Below are positions 50,444-59,098 of a stretch of 64,000 nt of DNA, piece after piece. The notes under the pieces are model-generated. The model saw nothing but the letters and a program-made list of their open reading frames with translations. It did not search any database and was not told where the DNA came from. A program made the translations under genes and the position numbers. Source of the DNA: an uncultured Veillonellaceae bacterium (GTDB taxonomy: Bacteria; Bacillota; Negativicutes; Veillonellales; Dialisteraceae). Within the stretch, counting starts at the first letter, position 1. Every line of letters begins with the position of its first letter. The stretch lies in the NCBI GenBank assembly GCA_958348245.1, contig CATVYJ010000001.1, forward strand, positions 62,001-126,000, written 5' to 3'.

Positions 50444-51787
50444 ATGATACAGTCTCTGCTTCTCATCTTCGGTCGGTTTCAGCGGGGGGCGCTGATTCTG
50501 TCGGGCTTTGCCGTATTCATGCTGGTCGGCGCGCTGCTCCTGATGCTTCCGGCGGCGCAGACCGGCGCGCGGCCCATCGGATTTGTGGACGCGCTCTTCA
50601 CGGCGGTGAGCGCGGTGAGCGTCACCGGCATGAGTCTCATTAACCTGCAGGAGGATCTGACGCTGTTCGGGCAGCTGCTCATGCTCCTCATGATGCAGGT
50701 GGGAGGGCTCGGCATCATGACCATCATGGCCATCATGGGGATATCCACGGGCCGCCGCATCCGCCTGCAGGAGCGGCTTCTCATCAGCGATTCCTTCAAT
50801 CTGCAGACGCCTTCGGGCATGGTGCTGCTCGTGCGGAAAATCATCGCCATGACGTTCCTGGTGGAATTTGTGTCGGGGACGCTCCTGTCCATTCACTTCT
50901 GCCAGGATATGGGGCCGGTGGGCATTTATTACGGCTACTGGCACGCCGTGTCCGCATTCTGCAACTGCGGGCTGGATCTGTTTGGAAACGGCGGATTTTC
51001 TCCCTTTGCGCGGGACCCCTTCGTATGCGCCGTGGTGAGCGCCACCATGCTTCTCGGGGGCATCGGCTTCGTGGTCATTGACGATGTGGTGACGAAGCGG
51101 TCCTGGTCGCATCTTTCGCTGAATACGAAGCTTGTCCTGACGGCGGAACTGTTTTTTACGCTCTTCGGCGCGGTGGTGTTCTTTCTCATGGACAGGAATA
51201 ATCCCCGCACCATGGGGGATATGAATGTCTTCATGGAGATCCTCAATTCGTTCTTCATGTCCATTTCCTCCCGTCTGGCAGGGTTTACTACCTTTGACAT
51301 TGCCGATGTGAGTCTCAGTACGCAGCTCATCGTGATGCTTCTCATGTTTACCGGCGCGGCGCCGGTGTCAACCGGGGGCGGCGTGCGCACCACTACGGTG
51401 CTCGTCATGTTTCTTTCCGTTTTGTCCTGGCTGCGGGGCCGGGAGGACGTGGTGGTCTTTCACAAGCGGATCGACGAGCAGTTTATTTCCAAAGCGTTTC
51501 ACGTATTTACTTTGTCGCTGGCGCTGACATTTCTGACGGTCTTTCTGCTGCTGCTCTTCGATACGCAGGGATTCCGTCTCGAGGAAGTCCTCTTTGAAGG
51601 TGTGTCGGCATTCAGTACCGTGGGGTTCAGCGTGGGGCTTACGGACCGGTGGAACGATTTCTGCAAGATCGTGCTGATTTTCTCCATGTTCATCGGACGC
51701 ATCGGCGTGATGACCCTGGCGCTTACGTTTGCGGAACGGCATCAGGGGCAGATCCGGTATCCCACGGAAAATGTAGTCATCGGATAA
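50444..51787 (+). CDS. ktrB: Potassium uptake membrane protein KtrB (TrkH family)
   Basis: 447 residues with four M1-P-M2 repeats. The four selectivity-filter glycines lie in SVTGMS, CNCGLD, RLAGFTT and STVGFS. Takes up K+ (often Na+-dependent) as a dimer gated by the KtrA ring. ATG 50444 follows AAAAGGGGAA. ktrA follows 11 bases on. Confidence 0.93.
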   Translation: MIQSLLLIFGRFQRGALILSGFAVFMLVGALLLMLPAAQTGARPIGFVDALFTAVSAVSVTGMSLINLQEDLTLFGQLLMLLMMQVGGLGIMTIMAIMGISTGRRIRLQERLLISDSFNLQTPSGMVLLVRKIIAMTFLVEFVSGTLLSIHFCQDMGPVGIYYGYWHAVSAFCNCGLDLFGNGGFSPFARDPFVCAVVSATMLLGGIGFVVIDDVVTKRSWSHLSLNTKLVLTAELFFTLFGAVVFFLMDRNNPRTMGDMNVFMEILNSFFMSISSRLAGFTTFDIADVSLSTQLIVMLLMFTGAAPVSTGGGVRTTTVLVMFLSVLSWLRGREDVVVFHKRIDEQFISKAFHVFTLSLALTFLTVFLLLLFDTQGFRLEEVLFEGVSAFSTVGFSVGLTDRWNDFCKIVLIFSMFIGRIGVMTLALTFAERHQGQIRYPTENVVIG

Positions 51788-51798
51788 GGAGTCAATCC

Positions 51799-52458
51799 AT
51801 GGAACAGAAACTGCAGTTTTTTGTGGCCGGTCTGGGCCGCTTCGGGGAAAGCGTGGCGCTCACGCTGGACCAGATGGGGTACGATGTGATGGCCATGGAC
51901 AAAGATGAAAACGTGGTGCAGGACCTGTCGGACAAGCTGGGCTATGTGGTCTGCGCCGACGCGGCGGATGAAAAAAATCTGAATGCGATTGGTGCGGGCA
52001 ATGCCGACGTGGCGGTGGTGGCGATCGGCGACCTGTCGGCGAGCCTTCTTACGACGCTGCTCCTGAAAGACATGGGCGTGAAGCGCATCGTCGTGAAGGC
52101 ACTGGACGAGCTTCACGGAAAAATGCTCCAGAAAATCGGCGCGGATCAGATCATTTACTCGGAAAAGGAAATGGGGATCCGCGTGGCGCACAATCTCACG
52201 TCCGCAGGCATCGTGGACTATATTGAAATGAACAACAACATCACCGTGGTGACCATCCATATCCCGGCGGACTGGGTCGGAAAGACGCTCATCGATCTGG
52301 ACGTGCGCCGGAAATATCACATTACTGTCGTAGCCATTCGGCGGAAGAAAGAAAATTTCATCAATCCCCGCCCGGATATGGCCATGCAGAAGGGGGATAT
52401 GCTGGTGATTCTGGGCGATACGGCGAGCATCAAGGAGATCACGAGCCGTCTCGATTGA
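51799..52458 (+). CDS. ktrA: Potassium uptake regulatory protein KtrA (RCK)
   Basis: 219 residues. RCK_N Rossmann domain with VAGLGRFGESVA (residues 9-20) and acidic MDKDE binding nucleotide; RCK_C domain at about 135-219. Forms the octameric ring that gates KtrB with ATP/ADP or c-di-AMP. The ATG at 51799 with AAGGAG is used; the longer frame from 51649 overlaps ktrB. Confidence 0.94.
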   Translation: MEQKLQFFVAGLGRFGESVALTLDQMGYDVMAMDKDENVVQDLSDKLGYVVCADAADEKNLNAIGAGNADVAVVAIGDLSASLLTTLLLKDMGVKRIVVKALDELHGKMLQKIGADQIIYSEKEMGIRVAHNLTSAGIVDYIEMNNNITVVTIHIPADWVGKTLIDLDVRRKYHITVVAIRRKKENFINPRPDMAMQKGDMLVILGDTASIKEITSRLD

Positions 52459-52584
52459 GACGCCGTGGCTCATCCGCCCGTTTTGTGTTATGATAGTGGG
52501 GAATTTACCGGGCGCCCTTTTGAGACGTCCTTCCGCATATACGATAGAGAAATTCCATTGGTACAGCTACAGGAGTGAACGTAT

Positions 52585-53847
52585 TTGGAAAAGTTAGTCA
52601 TTGAAGGAGGAACTCCGCTTCGCGGTTCCGTTCGTATCTCGAGCGCCAAAAATGCGGTGCTGCCCATCATCGTGGCGGCGCTTCTGCCGGAGACGCCGGC
52701 CACTGTGGCAGATGCGCCGGAGCTGGACGATGTGCGCACCATCTGCAGTGTGCTGGAGTCCCTGGGGGTCAAGATTCGGCGCAAAGGCCGGGAGATGACT
52801 TTCGACGCGTCTCACGTCGACCGGACGGAAGCGTCGTACGAGCTGATGAGCCGCATGCGGGCGTCCTTTCTCGTCATGGGGCCGCTTCTCGCCAAGAAAG
52901 GGCATGCGAAGATCGCGCTGCCGGGCGGATGCATGATCGGCAGCCGGCCTATCGATCTGCATCTGAAAGCCTTTGAGGCGATGGGCGCGAAAATCCAGAT
53001 TCACAACGGCTATGTGGAAGCCTCCGCCCCCCGCGGCCTGAAGGGCGCGGAAATCTATCTGGATTTCCCCAGCGTGGGAGCCACGGAAAATGTGCTCATG
53101 GCGGCGGCTCTGGCGGAGGGACGCACGGTCATTGAAAATGCGGCGGAAGAGCCGGAAATTGTGGATCTTGTGACATTCCTGTCCAGCATGGGCGCAAACA
53201 TCAAGGGAGCGGGGACGAACGTGATCCGCGTGGAAGGCGTGAAGCGCCTGGAGGGCGTGACGCATACGGCTATTCCGGACCGGATCGAAGCGGGCACGTT
53301 CATGATTGCCGCGGCCATGGCGGGCGGCGATGTGGTGGTGGAAAATGTGCTCTCGGAGCATCTGAAGCCGCTCCTGGCCAAGCTTACGGAAGCGGGAGTC
53401 CGGGTGGTGAAGGAAGACATCGACCGGGTGCGCGTCATCAGCGATGGACGTATCCGCTCTACGGATATCAAGACGCTGCCGTATCCGGGGTTCCCCACGG
53501 ATCTGCAGGCGCAGTTCATGGCGCTCATGACTGTCGGCGATGGGGTGAGCACCATCACGGAGACTGTTTTTGAAAACCGGTTCATGCATGCGGGTGAGCT
53601 GCAGCGTATGGGCGCTTCTATCCAGATTGAAGGGCGGAAAGCCATTGTCACGGGCGTGCCGTTTCTTCAGGGGGCGTTCGTGCGGGCGACCGATCTCCGC
53701 GCCGGTGCGGCGCTTACGCTGGCGGGGCTCGCCGCGCACGGCGTGACCGAAGTGGGCGATCTGCATCACATCGACCGGGGGTACGATCATCTGGTAGAGA
53801 AACTGCAGGGCCTGGGAGCGCATATTTCCCGTGTCAATACAAACTGA
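52585..53847 (+). CDS. murA: UDP-N-acetylglucosamine 1-carboxyvinyltransferase
   Basis: 420 residues. First committed step of peptidoglycan synthesis; target of fosfomycin. Catalytic Cys116 lies in LPGGCMIGSRP, so the enzyme should be fosfomycin-sensitive; Lys22 in SSAKNAVLP and Arg in the C-terminal half are standard. Start is TTG at 52585, nine bases after AGGAG; no ATG or GTG fits. A TATGAT -10 candidate lies near 52492. Its end overlaps the MreB-like gene by 17 bases. Confidence 0.96.
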   Translation: MEKLVIEGGTPLRGSVRISSAKNAVLPIIVAALLPETPATVADAPELDDVRTICSVLESLGVKIRRKGREMTFDASHVDRTEASYELMSRMRASFLVMGPLLAKKGHAKIALPGGCMIGSRPIDLHLKAFEAMGAKIQIHNGYVEASAPRGLKGAEIYLDFPSVGATENVLMAAALAEGRTVIENAAEEPEIVDLVTFLSSMGANIKGAGTNVIRVEGVKRLEGVTHTAIPDRIEAGTFMIAAAMAGGDVVVENVLSEHLKPLLAKLTEAGVRVVKEDIDRVRVISDGRIRSTDIKTLPYPGFPTDLQAQFMALMTVGDGVSTITETVFENRFMHAGELQRMGASIQIEGRKAIVTGVPFLQGAFVRATDLRAGAALTLAGLAAHGVTEVGDLHHIDRGYDHLVEKLQGLGAHISRVNTN

Positions 53848-54919
53848 GACGAAAAGCCGGCAGACGGTGCGCCGACCGGGATTCAGCTTTCTGGACTGGC
53901 TCGGTTCGTTCGGGACGGAAGACATCGGCATGGATCTCGGCACGTCCAACGTGGTGATCTATGTCAGAAAAAAACAGCTCATCTATCCTGAGGCGTCGGC
54001 GGTGGCGGTGCGCGAAAAAAACGGAGAAATGTTTGCATACGGCACGCGGGCGGAAGAGATGGAAGGGCGTACGCCCGGGAGCATCCGCATCGTTCATCCG
54101 CTGCGGGACAGCGCCATCATCGATTACAACGCCACGGCGTATCTGCTGAACTCCATTATCAACCAGTCCTATCTGCGAAGCCTCTTTTTCCATCCGCGGC
54201 TCATTGTGTCCGTTCCGGCGGGCGTCACCGGCGTGCAGCGGCGGGCGCTCCTTGAAGCGGCCGTCAATATGGGCGTGCGGAAGGCCGTGCTCATCGATCA
54301 GCCCATTGCGGCGCTGCTTGGCATGGGCGTCAATACGGACCGCATGCAGGGCGCGATGGTGGTAGATATCGGCGGCGGCTCGGCAAACGTGTCCATCGTA
54401 TCCCGACACGGCATCGTGGTGACGGACTCGACCTATGAAGCGGGGCTTTCCATGGATCAGGCGGTAATGACGCGCGTGCGGGAGAAATACAAAGTGCAGC
54501 TGGGCCGGCAGGCGGCGGAGCGGCTGAAACAGCAGCTGGGGATCCTCTGGGATGTGACCGGCGCACTCGAAGCGGCGGAGGCGGCGGGCAAGTCGCTGGA
54601 GAGCGGGCTGCCGGTCAAGGTGGGCGTCACCGGAGAGGATACGGCGAACGCGCTTCGGCCGATCATGCAGGTGCTCTGCCGGAAAATTCTCGGCGTGCTC
54701 CAGAAAACACCGCCGGCTCTGCTGGCGGATATCCGCGACCACGGGATCATGCTCAGCGGCGGCTGCGCGCAGCTCAAGGGGCTGGACGTGATGGTTACCC
54801 GCGTTACGGGGATTCCCGCGTACGTGGTGGAACAGCCCATGTATGTGAATGCCATCGGCGCGGGGGCAGCGTTGGAGTACATGGATTATATGCGCGATTC
54901 TCTGCAGGATCTGCATTGA
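53831..54919 (+). CDS. MreB/Mbl family actin-like protein
   Basis: 362 residues. Actin-fold signatures: IGMDLGTSNVVIYV (phosphate 1), VSVPAGVTGVQRRAL, VVDIGGGSANVSIVS (phosphate 2) and the C-terminal LSGGCAQLKGL (adenosine). A 33-residue N-terminal extension precedes the usual start, if GTG 53831 is right; MreB normally begins only a few residues before DLGT. Coupled to murA by overlap, linking filament and wall synthesis. No mreC/mreD follows, so it is probably an Mbl/MreBH-like paralogue. Confidence 0.9.
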   Translation: MSIQTETKSRQTVRRPGFSFLDWLGSFGTEDIGMDLGTSNVVIYVRKKQLIYPEASAVAVREKNGEMFAYGTRAEEMEGRTPGSIRIVHPLRDSAIIDYNATAYLLNSIINQSYLRSLFFHPRLIVSVPAGVTGVQRRALLEAAVNMGVRKAVLIDQPIAALLGMGVNTDRMQGAMVVDIGGGSANVSIVSRHGIVVTDSTYEAGLSMDQAVMTRVREKYKVQLGRQAAERLKQQLGILWDVTGALEAAEAAGKSLESGLPVKVGVTGEDTANALRPIMQVLCRKILGVLQKTPPALLADIRDHGIMLSGGCAQLKGLDVMVTRVTGIPAYVVEQPMYVNAIGAGAALEYMDYMRDSLQDLH

Positions 54920-54933
54920 AGCCAGACAAATGG

Positions 54934-54962
54934 AAACGGCAGGCTGAGGCCCGCCGTTTTTT
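54934..54962 (+). terminator. Terminator after murA-mreB-like
   Basis: AAACGGC pairs with GCCGTTT (inner GG/CC), followed by T-run. Confidence 0.8.
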
Positions 54963-55051
54963 GCATGCGTTCCAATTGGCCTGCTTTATGGTAGAATACA
55001 GATAATCGTATGACAGGAAACCCGCGGGGCGGGAAGAAATAAGGAGGAATC

Positions 55052-55342
55052 ATGAAACAGTGGATGGCGGCGGGGGCGCTTGCGCTGGCGGCGCTGCTCG
55101 CCGGGACGGCGGAAGCGGCTGTGGTGGAACAGAAGGCGGTCATCGGCGGGGCCGTACAGTCCGTACTGACAGTCGGTGCAGCGGTGACGGAAGGAGAGGT
55201 GCTCGCCGAAGTGAATACGCTGGCAGGCCTCGTGCCGGCTGCCAAAGCGTCCGCAGACGGCACGGTGACGGAGGTATGCGTGACCCGGGGCGACACGGTG
55301 GCCCGGGGCGATGTGGTGGTTGTGCTGGAGACGGCGGAATGA
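55052..55342 (+). CDS. Secreted small biotinyl/lipoyl-like domain protein
   Basis: 96 residues. Signal peptide MKQWMAAGALALAALLAGTAEA then a single beta-hammerhead of about 70 residues (VIGGAVQSVLTVGAAVTEGEVL, ASADGTVTEVCVTRGDTVARGDVV), like the half-lipoyl domains of periplasmic adaptor proteins. There is no MKM-type lysine motif, so no biotin or lipoate. ATG 55052 follows AAGGAGG. It shares ATGA with the peptidase gene, so the two products probably act together outside the inner membrane. Confidence 0.75.
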   Translation: MKQWMAAGALALAALLAGTAEAAVVEQKAVIGGAVQSVLTVGAAVTEGEVLAEVNTLAGLVPAAKASADGTVTEVCVTRGDTVARGDVVVVLETAE

Positions 55343-57279
55343 GGCGCTGCATGAACATGAGCCGGTGGAAACGATACGCAAAGCGGTGGGGCGCGGCGCT
55401 CCTCTGCGCATGCGCGCTGTGCGGCGGTCAGGCTGCGGCAGAGCAGGAGTTCCTGCCCGTGTCGGACGTGCGCGAAGGCATGCAGGGCTATGCCAAAACC
55501 GTGGTGCACGGCCGGGAGATCTCCACATTTGACGTGGAAGTTCTGGGCGTGATGAAAGATCGGGGCGCAAATGGCGGCGATCTCGTGCTGGTAAAAGTAT
55601 CCGGCCCGGTTATTGAAGAAACAAACGGCATCGCGCAGGGGATGAGCGGCAGCCCGGTCTATATTGATGGAAAACTGCTCGGCGCGGTGGCGTACGGATT
55701 TCCGCAGTCGGGGGGACGCATCGGCATGGTGACGCCCATTTCCGACATGCTCGCCCTGTGGACGATGGATGACCGGAAGGCGCCGTCTCTTGCGCCGCGG
55801 CCCTCAGAAGGCTTGGTGCCCATCGACACGCCGCTCATGGCGTCCGGCTATACTCCGGGCGCGCTGGCGTATCTTACGGAGAAGATGGGAGATTTCCACA
55901 TGACGCCCTACGCAGCGGCGTCCGCCGGAAATGATGACAGCGCGTTTCCGCTTGAGCCGGGCGGAGCGGTCGCGGCGTCCCTTGTGACGGGGGATCTGAA
56001 GCTTGGGGCGGTCGGGACAGTGACCTATGTAGACGGCGGGCGCATGGTGGCCTTTGGCCATCCGTTTATGAGCCGCGGCGGCACAGGGTATTTCATGCAC
56101 AATTCGTATATTTTCACCGTCATTCCCAGTCAGAATGTACCGTTCAAGCTGGGGTCCGTGGGGGCGGAAATCGGCACCGTCGATCAGGACCGCGGCGCGG
56201 GCATCGGAGGCGTGGAGGGCGTCCTGCCGGCGAGCACCGCCCTGCATGCGGCGGTGACCGATACGGATCTCGGACAGAAAAAGGACCTGCACGTGAGAAT
56301 GATCCGCGATGAAATGCTGCTGCCCACCCTGGCGGCCACGTCCGTGTACAATGCGGTGAGCCATGTCATGGATCGGCGCGGGGAGGGCACAGTGGGAATT
56401 TCCTACACACTCTATCCGGAGGACGACAAACAGAAGCCTTTTACGAGACGGAATCTGTACTGGTCTTCGTCGGACGCGGCGGAGCGCAGCGTGGATGAAC
56501 TGTACAATGTGGTGCGCCTCCTGGCGCAGAATCGGTTTGAAGCGTATCCGCTGCGCAGCATCGATGTGACCATGGATGTGACGAAGGAACGGCGCACGGC
56601 GCAGCTGCTGGACGCGACGGCTACGCCCATGGTGGTGAGTCCGGGAGATTCCATTTTTATCCGCGTGCGGCTCCAGCCGTACCGGGGGGACGTATTCTAC
56701 AAGGACTTGACCTTTACCGTGCCGGAAGATCAGCCTGCAGGAGAAATGATCCTGGAAGTGCGCGGCGGCGGCGTGGTGCCCCTGCCGTACCTGATCCAGC
56801 AGCAGCAGTACAATCTTACCAGCGAAATTCTGGAGCGGCTCCGCACTTACAAAGATTTCCGGGATCTGCAGGACCGGCTCATGAAAGAAGACTCGAATAA
56901 TCAGGTGGTGGTGGAGATCCTCGACCCGAACGTGAGTATGATTACCCGGGATGGGGACGAAAAAGACGGCGCGCAGATCCAGAATCGGCAGAAGCCGGAG
57001 CAGCCGGATTATCTGAAAGAGCAGGAGAACAAGGAGGATCCCGCGAAGGAGAAAGAATCGCCTTCCGCACGGGTGGATACGGATTACGTCATTTATGGCG
57101 ACGGTCAGTTTACCTTCCGTGTGATGACTCCGGCGGACCGGGACAGGACGCTTGCGGAGATGAAGAAAAACCGCGCCCAGGAAAACCGGATGCGGCTGGA
57201 ATTGAAGAACCGGGAAAAAGAAGATCTGGAAGAAAACGCAAAGAAAGACGCGCCGAAAGACGGGGAGAACAACGCCTGA
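55339..57279 (+). CDS. S55 family (SpoIVB-type) serine peptidase, secreted
   Basis: 646 residues. N-terminal signal or anchor (GAALLCACALCGG, about 17-33), then the SpoIVB peptidase domain. GMSGSPVYIDGKLLGAV (101-117) is the catalytic serine loop, and AFGHPFM is another conserved part. Residues about 560-646 are highly charged (Lys/Glu-rich) and probably disordered. Family founder SpoIVB cuts a sporulation signalling protein; in this outer-membraned, apparently non-sporulating context it must have another envelope role. ATG 55339 overlaps the stop of the lipoyl-like gene. Confidence 0.82.
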   Translation: MRRCMNMSRWKRYAKRWGAALLCACALCGGQAAAEQEFLPVSDVREGMQGYAKTVVHGREISTFDVEVLGVMKDRGANGGDLVLVKVSGPVIEETNGIAQGMSGSPVYIDGKLLGAVAYGFPQSGGRIGMVTPISDMLALWTMDDRKAPSLAPRPSEGLVPIDTPLMASGYTPGALAYLTEKMGDFHMTPYAAASAGNDDSAFPLEPGGAVAASLVTGDLKLGAVGTVTYVDGGRMVAFGHPFMSRGGTGYFMHNSYIFTVIPSQNVPFKLGSVGAEIGTVDQDRGAGIGGVEGVLPASTALHAAVTDTDLGQKKDLHVRMIRDEMLLPTLAATSVYNAVSHVMDRRGEGTVGISYTLYPEDDKQKPFTRRNLYWSSSDAAERSVDELYNVVRLLAQNRFEAYPLRSIDVTMDVTKERRTAQLLDATATPMVVSPGDSIFIRVRLQPYRGDVFYKDLTFTVPEDQPAGEMILEVRGGGVVPLPYLIQQQQYNLTSEILERLRTYKDFRDLQDRLMKEDSNNQVVVEILDPNVSMITRDGDEKDGAQIQNRQKPEQPDYLKEQENKEDPAKEKESPSARVDTDYVIYGDGQFTFRVMTPADRDRTLAEMKKNRAQENRMRLELKNREKEDLEENAKKDAPKDGENNA

Positions 57280-57286
57280 GCGGCAG

Positions 57287-57312
57287 AAAAAAGGAGCGTG
57301 AGCTCCTTTTTT
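57287..57312 (+). terminator. Terminator after S55 peptidase gene
   Basis: AAAAAAGGAGC, GTGA loop, GCTCCTTTTTT. Confidence 0.92.
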
Positions 57313-57561
57313 GCGTGAATGGTCCGGCTGTATGAGATGAACTCCGTTTGGAGGAGGGCAGGAGACCGCGCCTTTTGGGCGGTGTGCGGGAATGGCCGGC
57401 TCCCGGCAGAGACGCTTTTCTGTGGGAGGAAAGAAGAGGGAGAGGCTGCGCGCCGGATGGTAAAATTTTCTCCGCTCCTCCGGAAGGGAATGGTTTGAAT
57501 TTCACTTACCTTTGATGTATTATAATAATAATCATAATTTTACGGGAAGGGAGGGAGACCC

Positions 57562-58326
57562 GTGTCCGGTTTTCTGGAATCGCTGGGGAAAACGACGCTC
57601 GGCATATTTCATCAGCTCGGCGCGGTGATCCTTCTCTTTTTGTCTACGCTGCGTCAGCTGCACCGGATCCAGCCGCATGAAACGGCGAAACAGTGCCTTG
57701 CGCTCGGCGTGAAATCGTTTCCCATCGTGGCTTTGACGCTGCTCTTCACGGGGATGGTGCTGTCCATCCAGATCGCGGGCGAGCTCATCAAGTACGGCGC
57801 AGAATTCTCGATCGGCGGCATCGTGGCCATCGGCATGGGCCGCGAGCTCGGCCCCGTGCTGTGCGGGGTAGTGCTCGCCGGCCGGGTGGGCGCGGCCATT
57901 ACGGCGGAGCTGGGCACCATGCGCGTGACGGAGCAGATCGACGCCCTGCGCTGCATGGCGGTGAATCCCGTGGCGTATCTCGTGGTGCCCCGTTTTGTAG
58001 CGTGCATGACCATGCTGCCTATTTTGAATGTGTTCGGCGTGACCATCGGCATCGCCGGCGGCATGATCATTGCTGCGCTGTATGACAATGTGTCCGCCTA
58101 TACTTTTCTGCATTCCATCGACGTATTCTGCGGACCGTCGGATATTTATATCGGCATGGTCAAGTCCGTCGTTTTCGGCATGATTGTAGCTCTCGTGGGC
58201 TGCGACCGGGGCATGACCTGCACTGCCGGCGCCGAGGGTGTGGGCAGGGCCACCACGCAGTCTGTGGTGTACTCCATCGTGATGCTCTTTGCGGCGAACT
58301 ACCTGTTGTCGTCGGTTCTGTTCTGA
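57562..58326 (+). CDS. mlaE: MlaE family lipid ABC permease
   Basis: 254 residues, MlaE/YrbE permease. ALTLLFTGMVLSIQIAGEL, GRELGPVLCGVVLAGRVGAAITAELGTMRVTEQIDAL and NPVAYLVVPR are the family core; about five or six membrane helices. Start is GTG 57562 with GGGAGG upstream. The preceding 249 bases hold only a terminator and an AT-rich stretch with TATAAT-like boxes near 57520. First gene of an mlaE-mlaF-mlaD-tolC operon for lipid transport between the membranes. Confidence 0.93.
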   Translation: MSGFLESLGKTTLGIFHQLGAVILLFLSTLRQLHRIQPHETAKQCLALGVKSFPIVALTLLFTGMVLSIQIAGELIKYGAEFSIGGIVAIGMGRELGPVLCGVVLAGRVGAAITAELGTMRVTEQIDALRCMAVNPVAYLVVPRFVACMTMLPILNVFGVTIGIAGGMIIAALYDNVSAYTFLHSIDVFCGPSDIYIGMVKSVVFGMIVALVGCDRGMTCTAGAEGVGRATTQSVVYSIVMLFAANYLLSSVLF

Positions 58327-58333
58327 GGGGCAT

Positions 58334-59098
58334 ATGATTGAACTGCAGCATGTGTACAAATCTTTCGGGGACCGGCAGATTCTGAAAGATGTCAATCTGT
58401 CCGTTGCGGAAGGGGAAACCATGGTCATCCTCGGCGCCTCCGGTTCGGGGAAGTCCACCATTCTGAAACTCATCATCGGCCTGCTTGCGCCGGATGAGGG
58501 AGATATTCTTGTCGACGGAAAAAGCGTTGTCGGTCTTACGGAGGACGAGTGGAACGCCATGCGCCGCCACATGGGCATGGTCTTTCAATACTCGGCGCTC
58601 TTTGATTCCATGACCATCCGGGAAAACGTGGCATTCGGCCTGCGGCAGCATGCCCGCCTGCCCGAGGCGGATGTGCAGCATATCGTGCGGGAAAAGCTCC
58701 GCATGGTGGGGCTTGATGCGGACGAAATCGGCGGTCTCATGCCGTCGAGCCTGTCCGGCGGAATGAAGAAGCGCGTATCCCTCGCGCGGGCTACAGCGCT
58801 CGATCCGGGCCTCATCCTCTATGACGAGCCCACCGCCGGGCTGGACCCGATCCGGTCTACCGCCATCAGCCATCTGATCCGGCACACGCAGAGCGCCATG
58901 CACGCCACCAGTGTGGTGGTGACGCACGATATGAAATCCGCCAGGGACATCGCGGACCGGATGGCCTTTCTTCACGAAGGCGCATTTCTGGCCGTGGGGA
59001 CGCCCGATGAAATATACCGGTCGGAAAACCGGCTGGTGCAGCAATTCATTCACGGCTGGGAGACGCCGGAAGATCCGGAAGAGGAGGAATGGCAATGA
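58334..59098 (+). CDS. mlaF: MlaF family lipid ABC ATPase
   Basis: 254 residues. Walker A GASGSGKST (residues 35-43 approx.), signature SSLSGGMKKRVSLARA, Walker B LILYDEPTAGLDP, H-loop VTHDM. ATG 58334 follows GAGGGG. It energises MlaE. The stop overlaps the mlaD start codon. Confidence 0.95.
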   Translation: MIELQHVYKSFGDRQILKDVNLSVAEGETMVILGASGSGKSTILKLIIGLLAPDEGDILVDGKSVVGLTEDEWNAMRRHMGMVFQYSALFDSMTIRENVAFGLRQHARLPEADVQHIVREKLRMVGLDADEIGGLMPSSLSGGMKKRVSLARATALDPGLILYDEPTAGLDPIRSTAISHLIRHTQSAMHATSVVVTHDMKSARDIADRMAFLHEGAFLAVGTPDEIYRSENRLVQQFIHGWETPEDPEEEEWQ

